From Haliscomenobacter sp. (GTDB lineage: Bacteria; Bacteroidota; Bacteroidia; Chitinophagales; Saprospiraceae): a stretch of DNA of 64,000 nucleotides. The notes beneath the pieces are model-generated. The model searched no databases, was not told where the DNA came from, and saw only the letters and a program-made list of their open reading frames with translations. Location of the stretch: assembly GCA_016713275.1 (NCBI GenBank), contig JADJPL010000028.1, positions 248,001 through 312,000 of the forward strand, written 5' to 3'. The stretch's first letter is position 1; each line of letters begins with the position of its first letter. Made by a program: the position numbers and the translations under genes. Positions 40,846-51,825 of this stretch are shown in pieces.

Positions 40846-42327
40846 ATGATGCTCATAAGGTTTTTTTTGGTTTGTACCCTATGCGTTGGAGTTGGTTTTG
40901 CCGGCGTTTCCCAAAACCCATATACCGCCCGGACCTTTAAATTGGTCTATGAGGAGCACGATTCAACTGGCAGGTACCAGCCAAGGTACTTTTTCATTGA
41001 TGAGCATGGAGCCAAGGTAGCTAAACTTGGGGAATGGGTATCTGCTCGCGATTTCGGCAACACAGGGCTAGCTATTGTGAAAAAAGAGGAAAAGGGAGCT
41101 GAATTTTTTTTAGACACCATGGGCATTCTCCACAGGGTATGTTATCATTTTGAAGCAATAGATCCGGGCTGTGCCGCTTTAGATTTATCAAATCAAAATT
41201 TATCCGCGATTCCCGATAATGTCTTAAGATTCAGCCATATCGAAGTGCTGATTTTGGCCGAAAACAACATCAACTCCTTACCTGCTGGTATTGGGAACCT
41301 GCAGAAGCTAGCTGTTCTCGATTTGGGTCATAATGCTCTTTCAACCCTCCCGAATGCGCTTTTTAATCTTAAAAAACTGAAATACCTTGACTTGCGCTAT
41401 AATGAAATAGAGTACCTACCGGCTCAAATCGAAAATTTACCTGACTTGCACTACCTTGGCTTACGTTCGAATAAAATAGAATACCTACCCGCTCAAATTG
41501 GAAATTTACCTGACTTGCATTATTTGGATCTCACAATGAATCAACTAGTGGATTTACCAGTTCAATTTGGAAGCCTGGAAAACTTAAGAGACCTGTACTT
41601 AGTTGGAAATGAGTTATCGAACTTGCCGGAAACATTTGGAAAGCTAAAGAACCTGGAAAATTTATATATGTCGGAAAACCAAATTCTGACATTACCTGAT
41701 CATTTCGGAGAGTTGCAACATTTATCCATTTTGGATATCAGTTACAACCAACTTGTTGGATTGCCGTCCCATTTTGGAGGGTTGAAAAATCTGACCGATT
41801 TAAATTTATTTTCGAATCATATCGAAAACTTGCCGGAAAGCTTTTGCCATTTGAAAAACATGAAGTCCTTGATTTTGGGAAATAATTATTTGAAGCGCTT
41901 GCCCGAGCAATTTGGGGAGCTTGCTTTAGCGAGGCTATTGCTAAGCCATAACCATCTGGAATTTTTGCCCCGGAGTATTGGAAAAATGGAAAAACTTATC
42001 GATCTAATTGCCAACGAAAATCATCTTTCTTCTTTGCCTTCGGAAATTGGCAACCTAAAGAATCTTACTCACTTGAGCATCAGCGAAAACAGATTGGAAC
42101 ATCTGCCGGAAAGTATTGGAGATATGGAAAGCCTGACAGGATTGTATTTGAGTAATAACCAGTTGAGTTCGTTGCCTAAGGAGATGGAGAAGCTAGAAAG
42201 CCTGAGTGCCCTTGAACTATCAAACAACAAAATTACCAGTATACCTGATTTTGTATCCAGGCTGAAAAACCTTAAAGAAATTAGTATCAGCGGCAACCTG
42301 ATCCCCCAAAAAGGTCAAAGCGTTTAA
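40846..42327 (+). CDS. Exported leucine-rich repeat protein
   Basis: From ATG 40846 the protein has 493 residues (an in-frame TTG at 40807 is the alternative). It has a signal peptide (MMLIRFFLVCTLCVGVGF). About 90 residues follow that resemble a WG-type repeat (YFFIDEHGAKVAKLGEWVSA). About fifteen LRRs of 23 residues come next, of the form LxxLxLxxNxLxxLPxxxxx (for example LKYLDLRYNEIEYLPAQI). Two adjacent repeats are nearly identical at DNA level (41395-41530), indicating recent expansion. No T9SS domain or anchor is seen at the C-terminus (GNLIPQKGQSV). Likely a periplasmic or secreted binding protein. Confidence 0.85.
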   Translation: MMLIRFFLVCTLCVGVGFAGVSQNPYTARTFKLVYEEHDSTGRYQPRYFFIDEHGAKVAKLGEWVSARDFGNTGLAIVKKEEKGAEFFLDTMGILHRVCYHFEAIDPGCAALDLSNQNLSAIPDNVLRFSHIEVLILAENNINSLPAGIGNLQKLAVLDLGHNALSTLPNALFNLKKLKYLDLRYNEIEYLPAQIENLPDLHYLGLRSNKIEYLPAQIGNLPDLHYLDLTMNQLVDLPVQFGSLENLRDLYLVGNELSNLPETFGKLKNLENLYMSENQILTLPDHFGELQHLSILDISYNQLVGLPSHFGGLKNLTDLNLFSNHIENLPESFCHLKNMKSLILGNNYLKRLPEQFGELALARLLLSHNHLEFLPRSIGKMEKLIDLIANENHLSSLPSEIGNLKNLTHLSISENRLEHLPESIGDMESLTGLYLSNNQLSSLPKEMEKLESLSALELSNNKITSIPDFVSRLKNLKEISISGNLIPQKGQSV

Positions 42328-42412
42328 AAAAGATTGCCAAAACACATAAAAATAATGTAGAGGAACGACGCCTCCATGCACCCGGCTTCCCGAAGCGCAG
42401 ATCCCCGCCTGG

Positions 42413-43426
42413 TCATTCCGGCCTATCCAACCCCTCGAGTTCTTTCAAAGAAATTCCCAGTTTCTGAGCTATGTCTTCTTTGGAAACTCCCAAGCCTAAG
42501 AGCAGTTTTATTGCTTCCTCTTGCTTCCGTTGCGCCTCCTCCTGCTTGCGCTGCGCCTCCTCCTTTTGCTTTCGTTCTTCTTCCTGTTTGCGCTGCGCTT
42601 CCTCCTGTTTGCGCTGCGCTTCCTCTTTCTGCTTGGTCGCTTCCGCAATCCGGTTTTCGTATTCGTTGAGTTCAGACAGGAAGTCGTCTTCCACCGTCAT
42701 GATGTCCTGGATCTCTTTTTCCTGGATGGCCGCCTGCAAGCGCCGGATGATAGGCCGGAATTTCTCCGGAAAATCCATTTCTTTCACATTCATAATATGA
42801 TGGTTTTCTTGCCGGTTCGCCTGGTCGAAAATGCTTAGCAGCAGCTCCAGCTCGTCGCGCCGCTTTTGGCTCAGCGCCGGAATGTTGATGATAATGCCCT
42901 GGTGGAACAGCGATTCGATGAAGGGGTTGCGCTGTTCGATAATCTCCCGGGTGTAGCGGTCGCGGATGCACCGGTCTACATTGATCACCGGGATGCCCTC
43001 AGAGCCCCCAATCTTTTCGCCCAGGATATAAATCGGCAGGATTGGCGTGCCGCTTTTGTATTTGCGCCCCGTTGCCTCCGTGATCCACTGGAAGAAGTTT
43101 TCGTTCATGTACTGCTTGCCGAGGTACTTGCGAAAACGGATGCTTTCGTTGGTAAACTTCGACTTCTGAATTTCAATCAAAATGATCCGTTCGCTACCGT
43201 CGGCTTCCCGGATTCGGGCCGAAAAATCCAGCCGGTAGATCGACAGGTTCAGCGCCGTGACGATCGGACGGGTTTTGGCGTCGGGGTGTACGGAGAGTTC
43301 CTGGGGCAGCAGGTCGAGGGAAACGATGTGCAGGCCGGTAACCGCGGAAAGAAATAGTTTAGCCACCTTATCGTCTTCCATAAGGTACTTAAACACGACG
43401 TCGTATATCGGATTGGCGATTTCCAA
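42413..43426 (-). CDS. Rpn-family PD-(D/E)XK nuclease (transposase-like), coiled-coil tail
   Basis: A 337-residue protein. The start NPIYDVVFKYLMEDDKVAKL and the nuclease strand pair YRLDFSARI...IILIEIQKSKF (Asp, Glu-x-Gln) match Rpn/PD-(D/E)XK 'transposase' proteins. Those promote recombination-like events in E. coli and are also toxin-like. Residues about 265-305 are a charged coiled coil of KQEEAQR repeats. The last 30 residues (LGVSKEDIAQKLGISLKEL) form an HTH-like tail. TTG 43426 is the only conserved start; a TATCTTTG box (43443-43450, minus strand) lies 17 bases upstream. Confidence 0.82.
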   Translation of the reverse strand: MEIANPIYDVVFKYLMEDDKVAKLFLSAVTGLHIVSLDLLPQELSVHPDAKTRPIVTALNLSIYRLDFSARIREADGSERIILIEIQKSKFTNESIRFRKYLGKQYMNENFFQWITEATGRKYKSGTPILPIYILGEKIGGSEGIPVINVDRCIRDRYTREIIEQRNPFIESLFHQGIIINIPALSQKRRDELELLLSIFDQANRQENHHIMNVKEMDFPEKFRPIIRRLQAAIQEKEIQDIMTVEDDFLSELNEYENRIAEATKQKEEAQRKQEEAQRKQEEERKQKEEAQRKQEEAQRKQEEAIKLLLGLGVSKEDIAQKLGISLKELEGLDRPE

Positions 43427-43749
43427 AGCGGCTAAATTTTTACAAAGATAGGGGATTTTGTGCGAAAATGCCAGCAGATGAAACAGAACGTTTTAAAAAC
43501 AAAGTTTCTGCTCCGCTTCGGGCAGGTCGGAAACCTGACCTATGCCTACGTCGGCGCTCATCGCTAACCAGGAAGCTTCTGCTGCAAAAGCGTCGTTGGG
43601 GTTTTCTTTTACGTCAGTTGGTGCACCCTCAAAAAGTTAGCCTGTATGAAGGCCAGCGGCACAGGTTAATGCCGGATGTCAACAGGGCATAACAACCTTT
43701 CGTAACTTTGTACGAATCCGAACCGTTTTGATGCTCAACTCTCGTTAAT
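43427..43749. other. Gene-less 323-base divergent spacer
   Basis: Holds the minus-strand -7 box TATCTTTG (43443-43450) for the nuclease gene and the plus-strand -7 box TAACTTTG (43703-43710) for the two-component regulator. Between them I see only short non-conserved frames. Confidence 0.55.
43703..43710 (+). promoter_or_regulatory. -7 promoter box (TAACTTTG)
   Basis: Exact TAnnTTTG match 39 bases before ATG 43750; no clear -33 TTTG at the usual spacing. Confidence 0.45.
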
Positions 43750-46700
43750 ATGAAAAAATGGCCATATCTAATTATCACCCGGAGCGCATTTCTTCAATGC
43801 TCCATTTTGTTATCAATCCTGCTTTTCGCAACCAGCTTCCCCATGGCCCAGCCCCATTTAAAATTCCGGCACTACACCCCGGAGGATGGATTACCGGGTA
43901 CCGGAGTCTTCTGTTTACTGCAAGATCACCAAGGTTTTATTTGGGTGGGAACAACTTCCGGCCTCTCCCGATTTGATGGAAGATCATTTATGAACTTCAA
44001 GCATATTCCTGAAGATACCTTTAGCTTGGTCTCCGATCAGGTGGGGAGCCTCTTTGAAGACCGGGAAAAGAACCTTTGGATAGGCACAAATGCCGGATTA
44101 AACCGGTTCGACCGCAAATCAGGAAAATTCTATCGCTATACCGTTAACTCAAGCAATCCGAATAGCATCGGGGGCAATGCCATCCACATGGAAAGTATCG
44201 TCCAAGATGAAGAGCGCAATCTTTGGATAGGAACTGGAGACGGAGGGCTTTCCAAATTTAACCCGCAACAAGGCCAATTTACCAGATTTCGCCACGATCC
44301 TAACGACCCAAACAGCATCAGTAGCAACTACATTAACGGCTTGTATATGGACCGATTTCAGAACCTGTGGATTGGCGCCCAGTACGGCCTTGATTGCATG
44401 GATTTAAAAACCGGATTGATTACCCACTATTCCAACTCGCCAGACGACCCTCACAGCGTGAGTAAAAGCACAGACGGCTACATTTTAACGGAAGATGCAT
44501 GGGGCAACCTCTGGGCATGTACTTACGGAGGGGGGATATGTATGTTCGATCGCTCAACTGGAAAATTTATCCAATTCAAAAACAACCCCTTAGATCCCCA
44601 TAGCTTAAACGATAATGAGGTAAACATCATAAAACCAGAAAAAAATGGCAATCTATGGGCAGCTACCCAAGGCGGGGGTCTCAATTTTTACGATCGCCGC
44701 AATGGCAAGTTTTTCTATTATCTGAACGATCCTACAGATCCGTACTCCATTGGTTCCAATAATATAACCGCCTTGATTTACGATAAAGAGGGGAACTTAT
44801 GGACTGGAGCTAATGGATTTGGTTTATCTGTGGCCTATGCGAATAGCCGGCGGTTTAATCGATTTCTTTCCATGGGCCATGCGCCGGCCACACGCAACCA
44901 AATAAAAGAAGACAAAGAAGGGAAACTATGGTTTGGAGTTCCGGAAAAGGGTTTGTTTGTCTATAATCCCAAAACAGGTTTATTGCACAATTACATCTTT
45001 GACCCCAACGATCCCCAAAGCTTAAGTAGTAATTCCATAACGAGTATCGAATTTGAGGGAGAAAATTATGTCTGGATCGGCACGAACTTCGGCTTGGGCG
45101 GGTTAAATCGATTTAACCGAAAAACGGGAAAGTTCCAGAGGTTTTTTAGCAACCCAAATGATTCTGCTTCATTAAGCAGCCATACGGTTTTCGGGTTATT
45201 ATTGGATAAAAACCAGCACCTTTGGATTTCAACGAAATCCGGTTTAAATAAATTCGCCCCTGCCACCCAAACGTTTATTCGGTACCTCCATAATCCCTCC
45301 GATCCGGGCTCATTGAGCAACAACTATGTTCAAACGATTATGGAGGACCGGGATGGTATGCTTTGGATTTGTTCTTTGGAAGGCCTCAACCGGTTTAATC
45401 CGAAAACAGGAAGATTTAAGCGTTTTTTCCATCAACCGGACAAAGAAAATAGCCTGAGGCACAACCTTGTCCATACCATTTTTCAGGACAAGAAGGGGAG
45501 GATCTGGGTCGGGACCGAAAAAAACGGGATTGATTTGTTTGATCCAAAAACGCAATCTTTTCAACATTTCTTGAACCGCGAACTTGAAAGCCCTGTACAA
45601 TCTATCACGGAAGACGACTTGGGGAATCTTTGGCTGGGCGCCGCTATGCAGGGATTAGTGAAGTTGAACACAGATAAAAATACCCTACATTTTGTCGACC
45701 AAAACGACGGGCTCCTCAGTCAGACCTTCCCGACGCAAATTCCTTTATTTAGCGAATTCCAGCACAAAATCTACTTCAACAACAACGTCGGGATCATTGA
45801 ATTTGACCCGGATGATTTAAGCGATAATGGCCTTCCTCCTCCTGTTTTTTTTACCAGCCTAAAAACCATTAGACATAATCGTAAAGGGGAAGTGGAGGTA
45901 AAAGAAGAAGACCTCGCTTATCAGGATAAAATCATCAAATCCCATTCAGATGACGTATTTATCTTTCAGGTTGCAGTTCTCAGCTTTTCAAAACCGCATA
46001 AAAACCGGTTTGCATATCAATTGGAAGGGCCAGCAACCAATGGATCCAACTGGAATGAGAAACGAAATTACATTTGCTTATCTTAGGCCAGGCAAGTATA
46101 CCCTCCGCGTCAAAGGAGCAAATGGCGATGGTTCTTGGAATCCTGTTCCTAAGGAGTTGGAGATCCTGATTCTCCCTCCTGGTATTGGTCCTGGTGGTCT
46201 AAACTCCTGTACTTCCTATTGTTTGTATTCATTTTGATGAACCTCATCAGGTACGAACTAAGAAGGCAGCAAGCAAAAAGCGAAGCCGAACAACTTCAAA
46301 AAACTGGACCAGTTAAAATCCCGGTTCTTTAAAAATACGGCGCATGAATTGAGAACCCCACTGACCATTATTCTCGGCATAGCGCATAAAATGGAAGAAA
46401 AACCAGACCGATGGTTTCGGGAAGGACTCCATCTGATTAAAAAAAATGGACAGGAATTGCTTCAACTGGTCAATCGGGTCTTGGATCTGGCGAAGCTGGA
46501 TGCCGGAATGATTACCGTTCATCTTCAACAAGCTGATTTGGCCGCCTTTCTCCGGGTGTTGGCAGAAATGTTCCGGTCCTATGCCGAATCGAAAAACCTG
46601 GCTTTCGAGTTGGCTTTCCCCGAATCGCCTGTCCTTATGGACTTTGATTCTGAAAAAATGAAGGATATTGTTTCCAACCTGCTTTCCAATGCGATCAAAT

Positions 46701-47841
46701 TTTCCAAGCCGGGAGGGCGCGTAATCCTTAAGTTGAAACCATATCAAGCGCCTCAGGTTGCATATCGGTTATCGATAATGGCATCCGGATTCCGGAGGAT
46801 AAACTTCCCTTTATTTTCAACCGGTTCTTTCAGGCCGATGACTCCCCAACCCGTCAGGCTAGCGGCACAGGAATTGGACTGGACTTAACTCAAGAATTGG
46901 TTGTTCTCTTAGGCGGCGCCATACATGTTGAAAGCCGGGAAGGAGAAGGAACTACGTTTACGGTCGTGTTGCCTAAAAGAAACGCCGCTCCTTTGTCCGG
47001 AAGCCTGCCTGCCGCCTCAAAGCCTGCTTTCCAGAAGGAATTGAATTATGCCCTGCCAGAAAAAACCGATCATTTACCATCGCTGCTAATCGTCGAAGAC
47101 AACCCGGATATGGCCGGCTATTTGCAAGCTTGCCTGGAGGATCATTATCAGTTAATCATGGCACGCGATGGGCAGAAAGGAATCGACCTGGCCACTGAAT
47201 TCGTTCCCGATATGGTGCTTAGCGATGTGATGATGCCAATCAGGGACGGGTTTGATCTGTGCCGGACGCTCAAAACGGATGTGCGTACGAGCCATATTCC
47301 GGTAATTCTTCTCACTGCGCGGGCAGATTTAGATTCCCGCCTCGAAGGACTGGAATACGGCGCCGACGCTTACCTGGCCAAACCCTTCAACGAACGGGAA
47401 CTTGAAATTAGCCTGCGAAAAGCGTTGGAATTGCGGAAGCGGTTGCAGGATAGATATAAAGGAATGGAATCGGCAGGGCCGTCACCTGATGATGCGTTTC
47501 CTCCCTTTGCCAAAGAAGATGAATTCATTCGGCAGTTTCATCAGGTTTTGGAAGGCCATTTCCACCTTCCTGAGTTTTCAATCAGCGAGTTGGCAGGCAT
47601 ACTCCATATGCACCCCTCCAATCTAAGACGCAAAGTAAAAGCCTTGTTGGATAATAGCCCGCAGGATTATTTGCTGCTTTTCCGCCTGGCCAAAGCCCGA
47701 AGACAACTGCTTCAAACAAACAACACCATCCTTTCTATCGCAATGGATAATGGATTTAATGATCAGGCTTATTTTTCCAAAGCCTTTAAAAAACATTTTG
47801 GCGTCCCACCCGGAGAATTTCGACGAAAAAATGGGCGTTGA
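43750..47841 (+). CDS. Hybrid two-component system regulator (four apparent frameshifts)
   Basis: Joined length about 1365 residues. A signal peptide (LLSILLFATSFPMAQ) leads into two reg_prop beta-propellers with many LWIGTxxGLxRFD repeats, then a Y_Y_Y domain (LRPGKYTLRVKGANGDGSWN) and a transmembrane helix near 46200-46240. A HisKA H-box follows (FKNTAHELRTPLTI), then HATPase (IVSNLLSNAIKFS, GTGIGLDL), a receiver (DMVLSDVMMP, phospho-Asp) and an AraC HTH (ISELAGILHMHPSNLRRKVK). Frame changes lie near 46055, 46182, 46302 and 46767; all else is intact. Such proteins sense glycans in the periplasm and drive polysaccharide-use genes. Four breaks in 750 bases could be error or inactivation. Confidence 0.82.
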
Positions 47842-47935
47842 GCGCTTAGACCATCCTTTTGCGCGCTCCAAACAAACCGGAAATTCTTGTCCTGCCTACT
47901 TTTATCGGGCTTTGTTCACCAAAATCAAACGCCCA

Positions 47936-49335
47936 ATGAAAAAACAATTTATCCTGATTTGGCTGGGGATTTTCTCCGCTGCCTTCGCGATTGCTCAAAG
48001 CAACGGCAAGTGGATCCCATTAGGGAACGACTTGCTCTCCTCAGAGTACACTACCTACGACATCTCTGCCAGTGGCGAAAACGTTGTTTGGTCCCTGTTA
48101 TGCAAAGGAGGTTATTTCAACGATCCATTTGACTGCAAAGTTATTCGTTCCACCGATGGAGGTAAAACCTGGAAGGTTATTGATTTGAACACTAAGATTG
48201 CCTCCAATGCGTATGCCGTTGGGATTTTCGCTTTAATGACTCCACTGCATGGTTAACGGTTGGAATACTGTCCCCCAGCCAGAGAAGGATATACAAAACC
48301 AGCGACGGAGGGGAAAATTGGTCGGTGCAATATGCCGTTACCGCCCCTTCAGGAAGGACATGGCCCCCTGCAGTCCAGTTTGTAAATAGCCAAAAGTGGT
48401 ATTTCATTGATGTATTTGGCAATGCTTCCGGAAAAACAGAAGACGGGGGGGTGACCTGGAAGACCAGTAGCCCATTGACGCTGTCGGGGAGTTGGATCTG
48501 GGGCCAGGTCGCCCAAAAAAACTGGTGGGATGTGAAAGGGGACACTATTTGGTGGGGAACCAGTCAATTTATTTTAAAAAGCACGAATGGAGGTACCTCT
48601 TGGAAAAGCTTTTTCCCCAGCTTCCCTGATCAAAACCAGATTCAATCCGTCAAATTTGCGCCCAATGGCGCGACCTTTGCTACCTCAGACGTTAAAAATG
48701 TCAACGGCTTTGGAGGAATAGTAGAAACGGTTTTACTTCAAAGCCAGAACTTTGGGGAAACCTGGTCGAGATTGCCCAATTTCACCTCGCCTCTTTCCGT
48801 CATAACCTACGTTCCAGGCACTGAGAAAACTTTCGTAGGGGTATCTGGAAGCTGGTATCCGTTTAATTTTCAAACCGGAAAGTATGTATCCGCCATTACG
48901 CAGGATGGTGGAATCTCCTGGAAACTAATCGATCAGGGAATTGCCAGAAATGCCGTGGAATTTACCTCGCCATCTACGGGGTGGGCAGGCAGGATGGAAA
49001 AGTTTGCCTATGGCGCCGGCAATCCTGCCATATTCAAATGGGAAGGAGACCTGACCACCCAAACCATTGATATCTTCCATGATAATCACCTTCAGGCAAA
49101 CCCCAATCCTTTTACTGCGGAAACCCGTCTGGAATTTGACCTAATCGACGCTACGCTCCCAGTGGCCCTCGAAGTGGCCGACGTTACAGGCAAAGTCCTG
49201 CACGCGGAAGTGTTTGATAAATTGAACCCGGGTTTGAACCAAATCCCCCTAAGATTCAATGCCCCCAGGGGAATTTTATTGGTAACATTGAAACAAGGGC
49301 AGGGAGTTCAAACCATTAAAGTCGTGAAAAATTGA
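47936..49335 (+). CDS. T9SS-exported BNR/YCF48-like beta-propeller protein (one apparent frameshift)
   Basis: A signal peptide (LIWLGIFSAAFAIAQ) is followed by propeller blades with Asp-box-like segments: IRSTDGGKTWKVID, YKTSDGGENWSVQ, GKTEDGGVTWKTS, LKSTNGGTSWKSF and ITQDGGISWKLI. The first frame stops at 48256, while the sequence continues one frame over as DFRFNDSTAWLTVGI. The break is near 48221-48223, and the joined protein has about 466 residues. The tail LQANPNPFTAETRLEFDLID...GVQTIKVVKN is a T9SS type A sorting domain. It follows the two-component gene by 94 bases and may be controlled by it. Enzymatic activity cannot be told from sequence. Confidence 0.8.
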
Positions 49336-49549
49336 ATCTGTCCTGATTTTGAAGCGTTCTTTTTTCTGTGCCGATTGCATAGATCCTGTTTAAAGCCTAA
49401 TGGACGGAGCTTTCCATAGCCTGGCGCACAGGCCCGAAGCTCGAACAGGGTAGGGGAGAGGGCAGCCTGGCCTCCCGTAGGCAGGCCGCCTTCTGCCTGG
49501 GGCTCGTGTTGGAGCCCCTCATGGCTTCAATCAGGCGAAAAGCCGAAAG

Positions 49550-50410
49550 CTAAATCAATCCTTCTCCTTTTTTCCCGCCTATGCGCTGCTGCTGTTTTGC
49601 CTCAGCAATCTGGTCTTTGAAGTTGTCACGGGTCACCACCTGGTCGCCAGTGGTTTTTTCAAAAGTCTCCAAGGCATTTCCGGCAGCTGTGCCGCCCCGA
49701 ATGGCTGATTCCCTGTTCTTGTCAAACCCCTGTGCATCGGTTTTAACGGCATCCATGCGGGTGGCTTCTTCGCCCAGCATGGTGAAGATCAGTTCCAGAC
49801 CGGTCATGTGGTCGCGCAGATTCTCGCGTTTCAGGCTCTTCAGGTCTTTGTATTCCGTTGGGGTTAGCCCGAATGTGGCCCGGCTGATCTCCGAAGTGAG
49901 GATAGCGTATTCCTGGCCTTCCTGTACGCCTCTGGCTTTCCATTCATCCGTGAGCTGCCCGCGGATGGCGATGGATTGCATCCTACGCTCAATCCATTCC
50001 TCACTATAGCCCATTGCCTGATAGTACTCACGCGCTCGTTCGGCGGCCAGCTCCGGGTTCTCGATCTCCTGAATGCGCTCGTAGCCAACCCGGGTCAGCC
50101 AGGGCTTGAAGGGCTCCGCTTTGGGGGAGGGGATAGACTGGATGATGCGGAACATGGTCTCGGTGTTGGCGCAATCGGTAAGGCGCAATTTGCCGTCGGC
50201 AGCCGTCAATTTGAAACCGTTACAATTTGTAACGGTTTGCGCTGAGCCCTCATCCTTAAGGCGTTTTTTCAATACCCGCCAGTAAACGGCCGGGTTTGAA
50301 GACTCGGACAATATCTCGACCACATCCACCACCGAGAACCACCACTCCTCCTTGTGCCACACCCGGCGGATCTGCCGGGATTCAAAAACGACGATTTTAT
50401 TATTTTCCAT
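49550..50410 (-). CDS. Bro-N domain protein (phage antirepressor-like)
   Basis: A 286-residue protein. The first 100 residues are a Bro-N domain (VVFESRQIRRVWHKEEWWFSVVDVVEIL then YWRVLKKRLKDEG), a DNA-binding module found in phage antirepressors and in the DNA-damage-inducible DinD proteins. The central WLTRVGYERIQEIENPELA and the helical rest match the chromosomal 'Bro-N/DinD-like' group. Role unknown; a DNA-damage or mobile-element link is inferred only from the family. Isolated gene, with 215 bases of GC-rich hairpin sequence beyond its stop. Confidence 0.8.
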   Translation of the reverse strand: MENNKIVVFESRQIRRVWHKEEWWFSVVDVVEILSESSNPAVYWRVLKKRLKDEGSAQTVTNCNGFKLTAADGKLRLTDCANTETMFRIIQSIPSPKAEPFKPWLTRVGYERIQEIENPELAAERAREYYQAMGYSEEWIERRMQSIAIRGQLTDEWKARGVQEGQEYAILTSEISRATFGLTPTEYKDLKSLKRENLRDHMTGLELIFTMLGEEATRMDAVKTDAQGFDKNRESAIRGGTAAGNALETFEKTTGDQVVTRDNFKDQIAEAKQQQRIGGKKGEGLI

Positions 50411-50469
50411 GCTGCACGGATTTGTTCATTTACTTAAATACCCATTTATATTTCTACGTACAAAAGTCC

Positions 50470-50655
50470 TCAAATCCCCTCTTCTTCGGCTTCCTCCCCA
50501 GCGCGCTCCGTAGCCAGGCGTCCCACCTCGGCGCGGCGGATCACGCCGCCTTCTTCGTCGATGCCCGCCACGAAGCGAAACTTGAAGGCCTGGTCTCCGA
50601 CGCGTAGGGTAGCAAAACCAAAGGCCTGGGGTAGAAAAAAGGCCGGAATGGTCAT
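50470..50655 (-). CDS. Small hypothetical protein
   Basis: A 61-codon ORF, MTIPAFFLPQAFGFATLRVG then GDQAFKFRF through AEEEGI. The amino-acid pattern is protein-like (amphipathic start, acidic end), but I know no family and there is no ribosome-binding or promoter signal. It could be a real small gene or chance. Confidence 0.3.
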   Translation of the reverse strand: MTIPAFFLPQAFGFATLRVGDQAFKFRFVAGIDEEGGVIRRAEVGRLATERAGEEAEEEGI

Positions 50656-50807
50656 GCAACGTCCGGCCTCAACAGTAAAACTAAACCCCAGTTAAGGCCT
50701 TTAAGATAAAACAATTTGTGTAAAAAATCAATACCCGGACCTATGCCCACATACGCTAATTTACCCCCATAGCTTCTCCTTTCCGGAAAAATCCGATCCC
50801 AATTCGT

Positions 50808-50815
50808 AATTTTGC
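50808..50815 (+). promoter_or_regulatory. -7 promoter box (TAATTTTG)
   Basis: Exact TAnnTTTG match 53 bases before ATG 50869 of metF. No SAM or cobalamin riboswitch is evident in the leader. Confidence 0.45.
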
Positions 50816-50868
50816 CTGCCCGGGGCTGACTTAAAAGTCCCGAAAACGGAAATGACAACCGCCCCGCG

Positions 50869-51825
50869 ATGAGAGTAACGGATTACTTTGAAAAGGCCGC
50901 CGGCCAAACCCTGATCTCGTTTGAGATATTGCCCCCGTTGAAAGGCGGACGGATGCAGGATATATTTAACGTGCTGGACCCCTTGATGGAATTCCGCCCC
51001 CCGTTTATCGACGTCACCTACCACCGGGAAGAGTACGTCTATGTGCGCCGTCCCAGCGGGTACTACGAAAAAACGGCTATCCGCAAGCGGCCGGGAACCG
51101 TAGGGATTTGCGCTGCGCTCATGCACCGGTACGGCGTAGACGCCGTGCCCCACCTCATTTGCGGCGGGTTTACCCGGGAAGATACCGAGAACGCGCTGAT
51201 CGACCTCAACTTCCTCAACATCAACAACGTCCTGGCCCTGCGCGGCGACGCCCAGCAGTTCGAATCGAAATTCATGCCCGAACCGGGAGGCCACGAGTAC
51301 GCGCTGGACCTGGTGAAGCAAATCTCCGACATGAACCGGGGGAAATACCTCGACCCCAATATTGAGAACGGAGAGAAAACCGACTTCTGCATCGGGATCG
51401 CCGGATACCCGGAAAAGCACTTCGAAGCAGCCAATATGGAGCTGGATCTCCGGTATACGAAAGCTAAGGTCGACGCGGGCGCGGATTATATCGTCACGCA
51501 GATGTTTTTCGATAACAAACACTACTTTGAATACGTGCGCCAATGCCGGGAAGCCGGCATCAACGTGCCTATCGTGCCAGGCCTTAAGCCGCTTACCAAG
51601 CATTACCAGCTGAGCTCCATCCCCCGCCATTTTTATGTCGACCTGCCTACCGATCTGGTCAAGGAAGCGTTGGGCGCCACTACGCCTGAGGCGCGGGCTC
51701 AGGTGGGCATGGAGTGGTGCATCGCCCAATCCAAAGAACTCAAGGCGGCGGGCGTTCCTTGCCTGCACTACTATACCATGGGAGATGCGGAGATCATCCG
51801 TCAAATCGTCGAAGCGGTGTATTAA
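50869..51825 (+). CDS. metF: Methylenetetrahydrofolate reductase
   Basis: A 318-residue flavoprotein reducing 5,10-methylene-THF to 5-methyl-THF for methionine synthesis, a TIM barrel. Landmarks are ISFEILPPLKGG (Glu of the FAD/NADH site), FIDVTYHRE, HLICGGFTREDTENALIDL, NVLALRGDA, FCIGIAGYPEKH, AGADYIVTQMFFDN and VPIVPGLKPL. Length matches bacterial MetF. Its TAA overlaps the stop codon of the convergent rhodanese gene by four bases. Confidence 0.95.
   Translation: MRVTDYFEKAAGQTLISFEILPPLKGGRMQDIFNVLDPLMEFRPPFIDVTYHREEYVYVRRPSGYYEKTAIRKRPGTVGICAALMHRYGVDAVPHLICGGFTREDTENALIDLNFLNINNVLALRGDAQQFESKFMPEPGGHEYALDLVKQISDMNRGKYLDPNIENGEKTDFCIGIAGYPEKHFEAANMELDLRYTKAKVDAGADYIVTQMFFDNKHYFEYVRQCREAGINVPIVPGLKPLTKHYQLSSIPRHFYVDLPTDLVKEALGATTPEARAQVGMEWCIAQSKELKAAGVPCLHYYTMGDAEIIRQIVEAVY

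Noticed and set aside
43468..43692. 74-codon plus-strand ORF before the two-component regulator
   Set aside because: Basic, low-information translation; no start signal; it sits in the divergent promoter region.
50700..50868. Riboswitch in the metF leader
   Set aside because: No SAM, cobalamin or THF riboswitch core could be made out; only a -7 box is supported.
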